The notes under the pieces were generated by a model. That model did not search any database. It worked only from the letters and a program-made list of their open reading frames with translations, and was not told the origin of the DNA. A stretch of DNA of 64,000 nucleotides from Prevotella micans DSM 21469 = JCM 16134 (GTDB lineage: Bacteria; Bacteroidota; Bacteroidia; Bacteroidales; Bacteroidaceae). Made by a program: the position numbers and the translations under genes. Position 1 is the stretch's first letter, and each line of letters opens with the position of its first letter. The DNA lies in the NCBI RefSeq assembly GCF_000614105.1, contig NZ_BAKH01000001.1, positions 1-64,000 on the forward strand, in the 5' to 3' direction. Shown here piece by piece: positions 52,501 through 60,631 of this stretch.

Positions 52501-52763
52501 ACCGCGACCTCAACCTACGCTTCGACTTCAGCTATCGTCAGCAAGCCAACCTCACCCGCGACATCAGCACTCTCGCAGCTGCAGCATCATCGGGAAATAC
52601 GGCCCTGAAAATAGCCTTCATGGGCGATTACACCCTTAGTCGACTCATCACCGCCAGCCTATACTTCGACCTGCAATCCAACTCGCCCCTTCTCTCAGCT
52701 AACAGCTACCCTACAATAACTCACGATTTCGGTATTAACCTCAAGATTAGTCTTACCCGCTAA
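49503..52763 (+). CDS. sprA: SprA, type IX secretion translocon, C-terminal part (frameshifted)
   Basis: This 1086-residue frame continues SprA from AVWPEENMLDIPLDLLTRVKKERN. It contains GEVWVNELRLLEFNNEGGWAARGQMNIQLSDLGTIDMN, FSYSHSHTHSSGETTVYEKEDNWRGTLNYSW, and ends in strands typical of the barrel (SLYFDLQSNSPLLSANSYPTITHDFGINLKISLTR). The joined protein would be about 2518 residues, normal for SprA. The listed ATG is an artefact of the frameshift. The gene is 26 bp from ruvA. No protein with an obvious type IX secretion C-terminal signal was noticed in the window. Confidence 0.88.
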   Translation: MWPEENMLDIPLDLLTRVKKERNISKANGTASYIREFSIYDNQRPSNRVSVMGNPTLGEIKTMIIGVRNLSGSEKTGEVWVNELRLLEFNNEGGWAARGQMNIQLSDLGTIDMNASHSTDGFGGLEQGVSQRKQETNTDMAMTATIELGKLFPEKTKVSAPLYYSVTKNESRPKYNPLDTDMLLKDALDATASKHERDSIESIAVTKRTTTNFSLSNVRVGIQNKRHPMPYDPANFSFSYSHSHTHSSGETTVYEKEDNWRGTLNYSWTPVYKSWDPLRKLIKSKSKWFDILKRFELNWLPQNIAFNTEMIRNYYELQERNMEATENAMLPLNFNEQFLWNRDFNMRWDITRNLHLNFQSATHAEIEEPYTPINKDLYADRYEAWKDSVWNSVKHFGTPLDYQQNATLSYQPPLNLIPIFNWVNIDANYTSAYTWVRGAKLENGTSLGNTITTNRTVNANATFNFERLYNHIPFLQKANERFNKSTASISNRKNNKALEQMRIEKPEENLPKDEQDKARQLPKNTKSYEKEITIKADTTLTVTHARKSKRIAVSMKDVSGKKINLKWKRIDDNKIKLFNKTDSVIRLKITITAKEPLENKSWYKTAQCLARVLMMVRNASISYRNQYAMSLPGFMPTVGDALGQTRGYGATAPGVDFALGLIDDNYIDRARNNGWLLANDSVATPATTNRTEDIQIRLTLEPVKDLKIDLNASRTATQSKSIQYMYAGNPTTQSGTLTMTTLSLGSVFESQGSAANGYHSETFNRFVQSLDNFRNQVEAQYIGKNYPTSFGGGQFNPSRGAVNKYSADVMVPAFIQAYTSMPGNGLKLFPTLRSLLPNWTLRYSGLTRLAIFQEWFKSININHSYKSIFTIGSYQTFSTWQQINDELGFIADATTGAPIPSSMYNLTQVSINEAFSPFIGVDVTLQNNLTLKLEYRQTRALSLSMTSIQINEATSKDIVFGFGYRINNFNLFGGRNTRAVKSNKKRNDQTNTSTKSNGVNRDLNLRFDFSYRQQANLTRDISTLAAAASSGNTALKIAFMGDYTLSRLITASLYFDLQSNSPLLSANSYPTITHDFGINLKISLTR

Positions 52764-52784
52764 TTACTCCAAATAAATAAGTGG

Positions 52785-52835
52785 ATATCGGGCAGACACG
52801 GGGTCTGTCCCTATCATGCGGGCGGAACGCCCGAG
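52785..52835. repeat. Single REPIN-like hairpin copy after sprA
   Basis: GGGCAGACACGGGGTCTGTCC at 52790-52810 followed by a slightly altered CTATCATGCGGGCGGAACGCCCG matches the other seven copies. No inverted partner is seen, so this is a solo copy. It lies 27 bp after the sprA stop and might serve as a terminator-like hairpin. Confidence 0.72.
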
Positions 52836-52899
52836 TAAACATGGGGCAAGAAAGAGAAAGCATATAGGGAAATCATTGCACCATAAGCACAAGAATAAA

Positions 52900-53030
52900 A
52901 CAAAACAGTTTGACAATAGTGGAGATTCTGCAAATAAAAAACTAAATTATTTATATCATTCACAGAGAGTATACTAATAAAAAGATAAATAATATAGTAC
53001 TTACGGAGATTAGACTAATATAAAATCAAA
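52900..53030. repeat. Degenerate 41-bp-period array between sprA and trxA
   Basis: Related motifs (tagtggagattctgcaaat, ttcacagagagtatactaat, acttacggagattagactaat) begin near 52918, 52960 and 53001, steps of about 41-42 bp, with AT-rich spacers. Only about three units are recognisable, so this is a weak assignment. The remainder of 52764-53074 holds no gene. Confidence 0.5.
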
Positions 53031-53074
53031 TGAGTTGGTCCTCGCAACGATATGTTGGTTCGGATTACGCGTGA

Positions 53075-53111
53075 GGCGGCCCGACATTTAACGAATCAAT
53101 GTCGGGCCGCC
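53075..53111 (-). terminator. Strong hairpin after trxA
   Basis: A 14-bp perfect stem (ggcggcccgacatt with aatgtcgggccgcc) lies 23 bp after the inferred trxA stop at 53134. It lacks a U run, so it is a probable rather than certain terminator. Confidence 0.6.
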
Positions 53112-53447
53112 TAAGAATGAATTAGTTTCTGCACTAGAGGAGAGCTTTAAACTTCTCGTCGAGTACCGATTTCTGGCTGCGCCTACGAATTTGTCTACCA
53201 GTTCGCCACCTTTAAAGAAGAGGATGGTGGGGATGTTGCGAACACCAAACTCTATGGCTACGTCATTGTGTTCTTCGACATCGCATTTGCCTACTACGAT
53301 TTTACCATCATATTCTTTAGCTAGCTCGGATACAATAGGGGCAATCATTTTGCAAGGGCCACACCAAGTTGCCCACAGGTCAACTACTAATGGCAATTCG
53401 CCATTCTTGTAAGTCTCAAAATTTTCGGTTGTGATTTCTACTTCCAT
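53088..53447 (-). CDS. trxA: Thioredoxin (3' end frameshifted)
   Basis: The start ATG at 53447 gives MEVEITTENFETYKNGELPLVVDLWATWCGPCKMIAPIVSELAKEYDGKIVVGKCDVEE, with the redox motif WCGPC, and the cis-proline NIPTILFFKGGELVDKFVGAA. After that the frame reads nonsense to 53088. Adding one C to the CC near 53172 gives QKSVLDEKFKALL and a stop at 53134, a normal 104-residue thioredoxin. It is a general disulfide reductant in the cytoplasm. It follows dnaE by about 80 bp on the same strand, probably in one operon. The open frame extends upstream to 53498, but those residues are not thioredoxin-like. Confidence 0.92.
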   Translation of the reverse strand: MEVEITTENFETYKNGELPLVVDLWATWCGPCKMIAPIVSELAKEYDGKIVVGKCDVEEHNDVAIEFGVRNIPTILFFKGGELVDKFVGAARNRYSTRSLKLSSSAETNSFLGGPTLIR

Positions 53448-53525
53448 TTTTGTTTGTTTTAAAAATTTGAATTGCTGTTTATATTTTTCAAACTCCATGC
53501 CAAGAATTATTTGGCAGTGTTGTTC

Positions 53526-55808
53526 TCAGTTTATTCGATATTCGATGTTGTTTGTCGTGACGAAGTCGATGAGTCGGTGGTCGATGTTGACTTTTATGGT
53601 TCGGCTACGTAACATAACGGTTGTTTGCTGTGGTGTTCGTAGTGCGATGTAGAGTTGTGTTGTGCCTTCGTTTTGTGATATTATGGTTGCGAGTTCGGTT
53701 AAGGTTTTGTCGTTGATTGTGGCAGCTTCGAGTGTCAGCGTGAACCGTTCTAATCGATGAGCTTTAATGTCATAAAGTTGTTCCACGTTCTGTATTTTGA
53801 GTTCATAGAGGTCGGAGCCACGATAGCGTTGTTGGCATTTTGCGGTGATGAAAATGGTGTAGTTTGGTTTTAGGAGTCCATTCCATCTTATCCAGTCGTC
53901 GCCAAAGAGTGCTAATTCTCCTTGTCCTTCAAAGTCTTCTATAGTTATGAATCCGAATGGTTTTCCTGTTTTCTGTGAAAATCGCTCGTTGACTGCGGTA
54001 ACTATTCCTCCGATGGTCACTTCATCACGCTGTGCAAGTTGTGCGATGTTTACGTCTCGGCCGATTTCATTGCAATGTGTGTTACACATGTTGTTGAGAA
54101 TAACTTCGTATTCATCGAGCGGATGTGCCGAGAGGTATATACCAACGAATTCGCGTTCTTTGTTAAGTTTTTCGATTGTTGCCCATTTATCTGTTTTTGG
54201 CACTACTGGGTGAACAACTTCCACTTCGTCTATTCCTCCGAAGAGCGAATTCTGTTGGTTGGCTTGTTCTTGTTGGAAAAGCTGTGCGTAGCGTACGAGT
54301 GTGTCAAGGAATATTTCGCCTTTGGTATTGATACCGAAATATTGTTCGCGTTGTAGACCTAGGTTGTCGAGCGCTCCGCCGTAGGCAAGACTTTCGTATG
54401 CTTTTCGATTGACGTTACTGAGGTCAACGCGTTCGGCGAAATCGAAGATGTCTTTATATGGCCCATTTGCCTGCCGTTCTTTGACAATGGCCTCAGCTGC
54501 TCCGGTTCCTATTCCTTTTATGGCTGAGAGTCCGAATCGGATTTCCCCTTTACTGTTGACGCTGAATCCCATTTGGCTTTCATTTGCGTCTGGGCCGAGG
54601 GTTGAAATCCTCATGGCTTTACACTCTTCCATGAGCTTGGTTATTTCGGTTATCTGACTGAAACGACGGGTCATCAAAGCGGCCATGAATTCGGCAGGAT
54701 AGTGGGCCTTGAGATAAGCGGTTTGATAGGCAAGCCACGAATAACATGTTGCGTGCGACTTGTTGAAAGCGTAACTGGCGAATTTCTCCCAGTCGCTCCA
54801 TATCTTTTCGAGAATCTCTGGATTGTGCCCGTTTTCTGTTCCTTGTTTGATAAACTTGGGCTTCATCCGGTCGACAATGTCTTTCTTTTTCTTTCCCATT
54901 GCCTTTCGAAGCTCATCACTCTCACCTCGGGTAAAACTGGCAAGTTGACGGCTGAGAAGCATCACTTGTTCTTGATAAACGGTGATGCCATAGGTGTCTT
55001 TGAGATACTTTTCCATACAGGGAATATCGTAGGTGACAAGCGTAGGGTCTTTCTTCCGGCGGATAAATTCAGGAATATAATCCATCGGACCAGGGCGATA
55101 GAGAGCATTCATGGCAATGAGGTCTTCGAACACGGTGGGCTTGAGCTCGCGGAGGTATTTTTGCATTCCGGGTGATTCGAACTGAAACGTACCCACAGTT
55201 CGGCCTTGCTGATAGAGTCGATAGGTTAATTCATCGTCGAGGGAGATATTGTCGATGTCAATTTCGTCGCCGGTTGTTTGCCTAATCACCCGAACGGCTT
55301 CTTTTATCTCGGAGAGGGTTTTGAGTCCGAGGAAGTCCATTTTGATGAGCCCAGTCGATTCGATAACGTGACCGTCATATTGTGTAACAGGTACTTTCTG
55401 ATCGGGAAAATCGGGATCGGTAGCTGTCGAGACGGGCACCCAGTCACTTATCGGATTTCGACAAATGATGAACCCGCAGGCATGAATACCGGTGCCTCGT
55501 ATAGTGCCTTCGAGCATCTTGGCATATTTGATAGTGTTGCGTTCGCGTACATCTTCGCTCACCTCGGCCTCCTGCAACATTGGGGTGCACTTGATTGCAT
55601 TTACAAGATTCATTTTCATCATCAGGCAAGCGTTCGGGAATAGCCTTGCATAGTGCATTCGAGAGTTGTAGCGGCAGTTGCTCCACGCGAGCAACGTCTT
55701 TGATAGAGTTTTTCGTAGCCATTGTGGCGTAGGTGATAATGTGGGCACAGTTTTCGTGGCCATATTTATCCATAACCCATTGCAGAACCCGGCCACGCCC
55801 ATCATCAT
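53526..55808 (-). CDS. dnaE: DNA polymerase III alpha subunit, C-terminal part (frameshifted)
   Basis: This frame carries the second two-thirds of the replicative polymerase. It includes KYAKMLEGTIRGTGIHACGFIICRNPI, DFLGLKTLSEIKEAV, GTFQFESPGMQKYLRELKPTVFEDLIAMNALYRPGPMDYIPEF, YGITVYQEQVMLLSRQLASFTRGESDELRKAMGKK, FNKSHATCYSWLAYQTAYLKAHYPAEFMAALM, and a C-terminal OB domain (VTIGGIVTAVNERFSQKTGKPFGFITIEDFEGQGELALFG). The residues before QEAEVSED are out of frame, so the listed start is spurious. It joins the N-terminal part at 55613-55616. Confidence 0.92.
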   Translation of the reverse strand: MMMGVAGFCNGLWINMATKTVPTLSPTPQWLRKTLSKTLLAWSNCRYNSRMHYARLFPNACLMMKMNLVNAIKCTPMLQEAEVSEDVRERNTIKYAKMLEGTIRGTGIHACGFIICRNPISDWVPVSTATDPDFPDQKVPVTQYDGHVIESTGLIKMDFLGLKTLSEIKEAVRVIRQTTGDEIDIDNISLDDELTYRLYQQGRTVGTFQFESPGMQKYLRELKPTVFEDLIAMNALYRPGPMDYIPEFIRRKKDPTLVTYDIPCMEKYLKDTYGITVYQEQVMLLSRQLASFTRGESDELRKAMGKKKKDIVDRMKPKFIKQGTENGHNPEILEKIWSDWEKFASYAFNKSHATCYSWLAYQTAYLKAHYPAEFMAALMTRRFSQITEITKLMEECKAMRISTLGPDANESQMGFSVNSKGEIRFGLSAIKGIGTGAAEAIVKERQANGPYKDIFDFAERVDLSNVNRKAYESLAYGGALDNLGLQREQYFGINTKGEIFLDTLVRYAQLFQQEQANQQNSLFGGIDEVEVVHPVVPKTDKWATIEKLNKEREFVGIYLSAHPLDEYEVILNNMCNTHCNEIGRDVNIAQLAQRDEVTIGGIVTAVNERFSQKTGKPFGFITIEDFEGQGELALFGDDWIRWNGLLKPNYTIFITAKCQQRYRGSDLYELKIQNVEQLYDIKAHRLERFTLTLEAATINDKTLTELATIISQNEGTTQLYIALRTPQQTTVMLRSRTIKVNIDHRLIDFVTTNNIEYRIN

Positions 55809-57237
55809 CGAAGTCAGTATCTATATCGGGGAGATTCACGCGGTCAGGATTAAGGAAACGCTCGAATAGTAAATCATATTTCAGCGGATCGATACGTGTT
55901 ATTCCAAGACAATAGGCCACCACCGAGCCGGCTGCCGAACCGCGCCCGGGACCAACCATAACGTCCAGCTCTTTGCGGGCAGCGTTTATGAAGTCTTGCA
56001 CGATTAAGAAGTAGCCAGGAAAACCCATCGTTTTCATAACATGAAGTTCAAAACGTATTCGATCGTCTATTTCATTCGAAAAATTCTCACCATAGCATCG
56101 CCGGGCGCCGTCGTAAGCAAGTTTAGCCAAATAGTCGGCTTCGAACTTTATTCTATAAATCTTTTTATATCCTCCCAGGCGTTCGATAACCTCGGCGCCT
56201 GCCTTTTCATCGAGTTGATTCTCTCCGTTTTCGTCGGATGTGAACTCCTTATAGAGATCGGCCTCAGAGAATTTCCTCATCCATTCCTCTTCCGTTCCAA
56301 AACTCTCAGGTATTGAAAAGAAAGGCATTATCGGATCGTTGTCGATACTGTATATTTCAACCTTGTTGAGTATATCGAGTGTGTTTGTCAGCGCCTCTGG
56401 AATGTCAGCAAACACTTCATTCATCTCCTCGCGGGTCTTGAACCATTCCTGCTTAGAATAGCGCAAACGATTCGGCGCATTTAGTTCTTCATTAGTCGAA
56501 AGACAAAGAAGATGGTCGTGTGCCTCAGCCGTTTCCTTATCTTCAAAATGACAATCATTGGTACAAACCAATTTTATACTGTATTCGCGAGCAAACTGCA
56601 TCAACATTTCATTGGCCTTTTGTTGCAGTGGAAACACATCGCGATTGGCCACAAGCTGTGGATCCTTAACCTCGTGCCGCTGCAACTCCAAATAATAATC
56701 ATCGCCGAATACACGATGATACCACTCGCATGCCTCCCGTGCCCCCTCAATATCTCCTTTGAGAATCTTTGCTGGTACTTCACCTGCAATGCAGGCTGAA
56801 CAAACGATAAGTCCCTCATGATATTTCTCCAAATCTTCACGATCGGTTCGTGGCCGATAATAATATCCATCTATCCATGCTCGCGACACAATCCTTATTA
56901 GATTTTGATAACCTTTATAATTCTTCGCTAAAACTACAAGATGGTAGCCAGAGTTATCATGTTGTGACTTATCCTTATTAAACTTGGTTCGTCGCGCCAC
57001 ATACATTTCGCAACCGAAAATAGGTTTGAATGGTTTCTCACCGCGCTCTTTTCGTCCTTTATTTATTCGCACACAATAATCCGAAAATTCCTTAATGCCG
57101 AACATCACACCATGATCTGTTATGGCCATACCTTTCATACCATTCTTGACTGCCTTATCTACAAGATATGAAATCTTCGATTGGCCGTCTAGAATAGAAT
57201 AATGGGTATGAACGTGAAGGTGAACGAAATCTTCCAT
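55444..57237 (-). CDS. dnaE: DNA polymerase III alpha subunit, N-terminal part (frameshifted)
   Basis: I chose the ATG at 57237 (MEDFVHLHVHTHYSILDGQSKISYLVDKA), which opens the PHP domain of DnaE. The frame is open to 57345, but the upstream part crosses the promoter. The catalytic palm is present: VMVGPGRGSAAGSVVAYCLGITRIDPLKYDLLFERFLNPDRVNLPDIDTDFDDDGR, with the metal-binding PDIDTDF. Homology stops at ERLPDD. Removing one A from the four-base run (TTTT on plus, 55613-55616) restores DDEMNLVNAI and joins the rest for about 1236 residues. As dnaE is essential, a real break is very unlikely. Confidence 0.92.
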   Translation of the reverse strand: MEDFVHLHVHTHYSILDGQSKISYLVDKAVKNGMKGMAITDHGVMFGIKEFSDYCVRINKGRKERGEKPFKPIFGCEMYVARRTKFNKDKSQHDNSGYHLVVLAKNYKGYQNLIRIVSRAWIDGYYYRPRTDREDLEKYHEGLIVCSACIAGEVPAKILKGDIEGAREACEWYHRVFGDDYYLELQRHEVKDPQLVANRDVFPLQQKANEMLMQFAREYSIKLVCTNDCHFEDKETAEAHDHLLCLSTNEELNAPNRLRYSKQEWFKTREEMNEVFADIPEALTNTLDILNKVEIYSIDNDPIMPFFSIPESFGTEEEWMRKFSEADLYKEFTSDENGENQLDEKAGAEVIERLGGYKKIYRIKFEADYLAKLAYDGARRCYGENFSNEIDDRIRFELHVMKTMGFPGYFLIVQDFINAARKELDVMVGPGRGSAAGSVVAYCLGITRIDPLKYDLLFERFLNPDRVNLPDIDTDFDDDGRGRVLQWVMDKYGHENCAHIITYATMATKNSIKDVARVEQLPLQLSNALCKAIPERLPDDENESCKCNQVHPNVAGGRGERRCTRTQHYQICQDARRHYTRHRYSCLRVHHLSKSDK

Positions 57238-57258
57238 AAGGTTCTGAAAAATTAGTCC

Positions 57259-57289
57259 CAAAGGTACAGTGAATGGCACACACTTCCAA
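57259..57289 (-). promoter_or_regulatory. Promoter for dnaE-trxA
   Basis: On the minus strand, TTG (57287-57289) and TACCTTTG (57259-57266) are 20 bp apart, matching the consensus. The dnaE start is 22 bp downstream. Confidence 0.65.
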
Positions 57290-57305
57290 AGATTAAAATT
57301 AAAAC

Positions 57306-57334
57306 TTGTTAGCTTATAAAAAAGAAGTATCTTT
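57306..57334 (+). promoter_or_regulatory. Promoter for psd-pssA operon
   Basis: TTG (57306-57308) and TATCTTTG (57327-57334) are 18 bp apart. The psd start is 32 bp downstream. It is divergent from the dnaE promoter. Confidence 0.65.
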
Positions 57335-57366
57335 GCATCAAACAAAAGGTTAGCTCAACACACGCT

Positions 57367-58062
57367 ATGGGAAAAATCAAGAGGAAGCTTAAGAAAATCA
57401 GAATACATAGAGAGGGAACAAAACAACTACTTTACGGCGGAATAAGCATTATGCTTGTTGCGCTTATTTTATGGTTTACAATTCCCTCGTGTAAACTCCC
57501 TTTTTGGATTTTCATTGCAATCTTTAGCATCGCCTATGGAATAGTTCTTAATTTCTACAGAGCCCCGGTAAGATACTTTCCTGGAGATGACACTGAAAAG
57601 ATTGTGGTAGCCCCGGCTGACGGTCATGTCGTAGTGATTGAAGAGATTGAAGAGAATGAATATTTCCACGACAGACGTTTGATGATTTCCATCTTCATGA
57701 GCCTATGGAATGTTCATGCAAACTGGTTTCCTGTAGATGGGAAGGTAAAGTTCGTAAAGCATTTCAATGGCAAGTTTTACAAGGCATGGTTGCCCAAAGC
57801 GAGCGACGAGAACGAACACGCTGATACCATGCTCACAACTCCCGACGGTCGCGATGTACTGTGCCGACAGATTGCGGGAGCCGTGGCACGACGTATTGTC
57901 ACATATGCCAAAGAGGGTGAAGAATGCTACATCGATGAGCACCTGGGATTCATAAAGCTCGGAAGCCGTGTAGACGTCTTTCTCCCAATAGACTCAGAAG
58001 TATGCGTCAAAATGGGACAACACACCACAGGTGACCATACCGTCATAGCTAAACTAAGTTAG
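57367..58062 (+). CDS. psd: Phosphatidylserine decarboxylase
   Basis: The product is a 231-residue short-form Psd, which makes phosphatidylethanolamine from phosphatidylserine at the inner membrane. A hydrophobic segment of about 40 residues ([36 protein letters not shown], two possible helices) follows a basic start. The maturation site is [12 protein letters not shown]: self-cleavage at Gly-Ser yields the pyruvoyl group. [12 protein letters not shown] and [18 protein letters not shown] are also family motifs. It is followed after 41 bp by pssA, giving the complete two-step route. Confidence 0.96.
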   Translation: MGKIKRKLKKIRIHREGTKQLLYGGISIMLVALILWFTIPSCKLPFWIFIAIFSIAYGIVLNFYRAPVRYFPGDDTEKIVVAPADGHVVVIEEIEENEYFHDRRLMISIFMSLWNVHANWFPVDGKVKFVKHFNGKFYKAWLPKASDENEHADTMLTTPDGRDVLCRQIAGAVARRIVTYAKEGEECYIDEHLGFIKLGSRVDVFLPIDSEVCVKMGQHTTGDHTVIAKLS

Positions 58063-58103
58063 CCTCACAAATCCTATACCCCAATCCCAACCTTTCACAA
58101 AAC

Positions 58104-58805
58104 ATGAGCCTCAAAAGACACATCCCCAACACAATCACATGCTGCAACCTCATTTCGGGTTGCATAGCAACCGCTTTTGCTTTTGGTGGAAATGCTGAGA
58201 TGTCTTTGACCTGGATAATCATTGGTGCTACGTTTGATTTCTTCGACGGGATGAGCGCCCGACTTCTCGGCGTGAGTTCACCAATAGGAAAAGAACTCGA
58301 TTCACTTGCCGACGACATAACTTTTGGGTTGGCACCTGCTACCATCGTGTTCAACATGCTTTGTACAATGGATTACCCTATTTTCCTCGAGCCTGCCCGT
58401 CCTTGGTTACCATTCGTGGCCTTCGTCATGGCTGCGTTTTCGGCCCTCCGACTGGCTAAATTCAATCTCGACGAACGTCAAGCCCTTGGATTTATTGGTT
58501 TGCCCACTCCCGCAAATGCTCTTTTCTGGGGAGCACTCATTGTAGGTGCTGGATCATGGCTCGAAAGCTGTCCGTTAGCAGTTTTAGCTATTATCGCAGG
58601 CGTGGCTTTGAGTTCGTGGCTCATGATAGCTGAGATTCCAATGTTCGCCCTCAAGTTCAAACAGTGGGGATGGCGCGGCAACGAGGTACGCTACGTGTTC
58701 CTACTAAGCTGCATTCCGCTCATCGTTATTTTCGGCATTTCAGCATTCGCGATAATCATCGCATGGTACGTAGTTCTCTCTTCAATTATCAGGATTAACA
58801 AGTAA
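58104..58805 (+). CDS. pssA: CDP-diacylglycerol--serine O-phosphatidyltransferase
   Basis: The product is a 233-residue integral membrane enzyme that makes phosphatidylserine from CDP-diacylglycerol and serine. The CDP-alcohol phosphatidyltransferase motif DGx2ARx8Gx3Dx3D is seen in FFDGMSARLLGVSSPIGKELDSLADD. About six to eight hydrophobic helices follow or precede. It directly feeds Psd, encoded upstream in the same operon. Confidence 0.96.
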   Translation: MSLKRHIPNTITCCNLISGCIATAFAFGGNAEMSLTWIIIGATFDFFDGMSARLLGVSSPIGKELDSLADDITFGLAPATIVFNMLCTMDYPIFLEPARPWLPFVAFVMAAFSALRLAKFNLDERQALGFIGLPTPANALFWGALIVGAGSWLESCPLAVLAIIAGVALSSWLMIAEIPMFALKFKQWGWRGNEVRYVFLLSCIPLIVIFGISAFAIIIAWYVVLSSIIRINK

Positions 58806-58809
58806 ATCA

Positions 58810-59058
58810 ATGATTTTTCTCAGTTTCATCTTCTTTATCTTTATTGGATTTTTCATCATCATCTTGTCTATAGCCATATCGTTTTATAGACAGATTCGCG
58901 ACACGAGTCGAAAGTTCCGACCGGGTGATAGAACTGGCAGAAACAACCAGCCGAAACCGAATGCGGATGGGAATATCATCATTGATAGCCGGTCGGAATC
59001 GCAGCGCAACCGCAAGATTATATCCGACGACGAGGGCGAATATGTCGACTTCTCATAG
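58810..59058 (+). CDS. DUF4834-like small membrane protein
   Basis: The product is an 82-residue protein with one N-terminal transmembrane helix (IFLSFIFFIFIGFFIIILSIAISFY) and a charged tail (RQIRDTSRKFRPGDRTG, then DDEGEYVDFS at the end). This matches DUF4834, a short Bacteroidetes membrane family of unknown function found beside pssA. It starts 4 bp after the pssA stop, so translation is probably coupled. Confidence 0.8.
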   Translation: MIFLSFIFFIFIGFFIIILSIAISFYRQIRDTSRKFRPGDRTGRNNQPKPNADGNIIIDSRSESQRNRKIISDDEGEYVDFS

Positions 59059-59130
59059 CTCATCTGAAAACAGCATTCGGGCAAAGCAATTCCCCAACAT
59101 ATATACCTCAAAACACGAATCAATCATACG

Positions 59131-59178
59131 CCGGGCTCTGCAACACAATCTATTGTTGCATGGGCCCGGTACTTTTTA
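59131..59178 (+). terminator. Terminator between DUF4834-like gene and radA
   Basis: A long interrupted stem (ccgggc-tgcaaca with tgttgca-gcccgg) is followed by CTTTTT. It begins 72 bp after the DUF4834-like stop. Confidence 0.7.
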
Positions 59179-59210
59179 ATCGATGTTTCAACAAAAAATT
59201 TTATTCAGTC

Positions 59211-60608
59211 ATGGCAAAAGACAAGATAGCATACGTATGTAGCAATTGCGGACAGGAAAGTGTAAAGTGGATTGGAAAATGTCCGAGCTGCGGCGAGTGG
59301 AATTCATTCAAGGAAATAAAAATATCGGCATCCGATGCCACTTCGGGGGCCAGAAATGCAGCGCAGCTAGCGGGCTTATCGAGCAGGCGAATGGCGGCAC
59401 ACAACGAGAACAAACCTCAGATGCTCCGGGAAATATCGGCGCAGGACGATCCACGAATCGACATGCACGATTCAGAGCTGAACAGAGTTCTCGGCGGTGG
59501 GCTAGTGCCAGGCAGCATCGTTCTCTTAGGCGGTGAACCGGGCATTGGAAAGAGTACGCTCACTCTCCAAACGATTCTCAACCTTCAATTAAAGGTTTTA
59601 TATGTCAGCGGCGAAGAAAGTCCGCATCAAATAAAGATGCGAGCCGAGCGAATAACCAACGACATCCCTTCGCAGATAGAAATCCTATCTGAAACGTCGC
59701 TCGAACAGATATTCAATCATATTCGGGAAGTGCAGCCAGAACTTGTTGTTATCGACTCCATACAGACAATAGCTACCGACGAGGTTGCAAGCAGCCCTGG
59801 AAGCATTGTTCAGGTTCGCGAATGTGCTGCAGCCTTGCTTCGTTTTGCCAAAACGAGTGGCGTTCCGGTTGTATTGATTGGTCATATAAACAAGGAGGGA
59901 AGCATCGCAGGTCCAAAGATTCTTGAACACATCGTTGACACTGTTATCCAGTTCGAGGGCGACCAGCATTATATGTACAGAATTCTTAGAAGTATCAAAA
60001 ACAGGTTTGGCTCGACATCCGAGCTTGGTATATATGAGATGGTTCAAACTGGTCTTCGGCAAGTTGAGAACCCATCGGAACTTCTGCTCACCGATTCGCA
60101 TGACGGTTTGTCAGGCGTTGCGATTTCGAGCGCCATTGAGGGTGTCCGTCCGTTTCTTGTAGAAACCCAGGCTCTAGTATCATCGGCAGCCTACGGTACG
60201 CCGCAACGCACTGCAACAGGATTCGACCAAAAACGGCTTAACATGCTTTTGGCTGTGCTTGAGAAGCGTGTTGGATTTAAGATTATGCAGAAAGATGTTT
60301 TTATCAATATAGCAGGCGGATTGCGTGTCACCGACATGGCAATGGACCTTAGCGTTATTGCTTCCATATTATCGTCGAACGTCGACACACCAATCGAAAA
60401 AGGTTGGTGCTTGTGCGGCGAGGTTGGTTTGAGCGGTGAAGTTCGTCCAGTGAATCGTATCGAACAACGAATTGCCGAAGCCGAAAAGCTCGGATTCGGT
60501 CACATTATTATCCCCAAATACAATATTCAAGGATTAACCCATAAATTCAATATAGAACTACATCCAGTGCGCAAAGTCGAAGAGGCATTACGGGCCCTTT
60601 TCGGCTGA
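59211..60608 (+). CDS. radA: DNA repair protein RadA
   Basis: The product is 465 residues from the ATG at 59211 (MAKDKIAYVCSNCGQESVKWIGKCPSCGEWNSF). The N-terminal four-Cys zinc finger, Walker A GGEPGIGKSTLTLQ, Walker B-like LVVIDSIQTI, the RadA-specific KNRFGSTSELGIYEM motif and a Lon-protease-like C-terminal domain (INIAGGLRVTDMAMDLSVIASILSS) are in order. RadA is a RecA-like helicase that drives branch migration in recombination repair. The frame is open from 59160, but those residues precede the zinc finger and cross the terminator. Confidence 0.97.
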   Translation: MAKDKIAYVCSNCGQESVKWIGKCPSCGEWNSFKEIKISASDATSGARNAAQLAGLSSRRMAAHNENKPQMLREISAQDDPRIDMHDSELNRVLGGGLVPGSIVLLGGEPGIGKSTLTLQTILNLQLKVLYVSGEESPHQIKMRAERITNDIPSQIEILSETSLEQIFNHIREVQPELVVIDSIQTIATDEVASSPGSIVQVRECAAALLRFAKTSGVPVVLIGHINKEGSIAGPKILEHIVDTVIQFEGDQHYMYRILRSIKNRFGSTSELGIYEMVQTGLRQVENPSELLLTDSHDGLSGVAISSAIEGVRPFLVETQALVSSAAYGTPQRTATGFDQKRLNMLLAVLEKRVGFKIMQKDVFINIAGGLRVTDMAMDLSVIASILSSNVDTPIEKGWCLCGEVGLSGEVRPVNRIEQRIAEAEKLGFGHIIIPKYNIQGLTHKFNIELHPVRKVEEALRALFG

Positions 60609-60631
60609 TTTTTACGCCGCAGATATTCGCG

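Noticed and set aside
53448-53498. Longer thioredoxin start at 53498
   Set aside because: The extra 17 residues are Lys-rich and not part of the family; MEVEITTENF at 53447 is a normal thioredoxin start.
55444-55808. Programmed frameshifting in dnaE
   Set aside because: DnaE is not known to be recoded in this group, the site (GATGAAAATG) is not a classical slippery heptamer, and six other genes in the window show similar one-base breaks.
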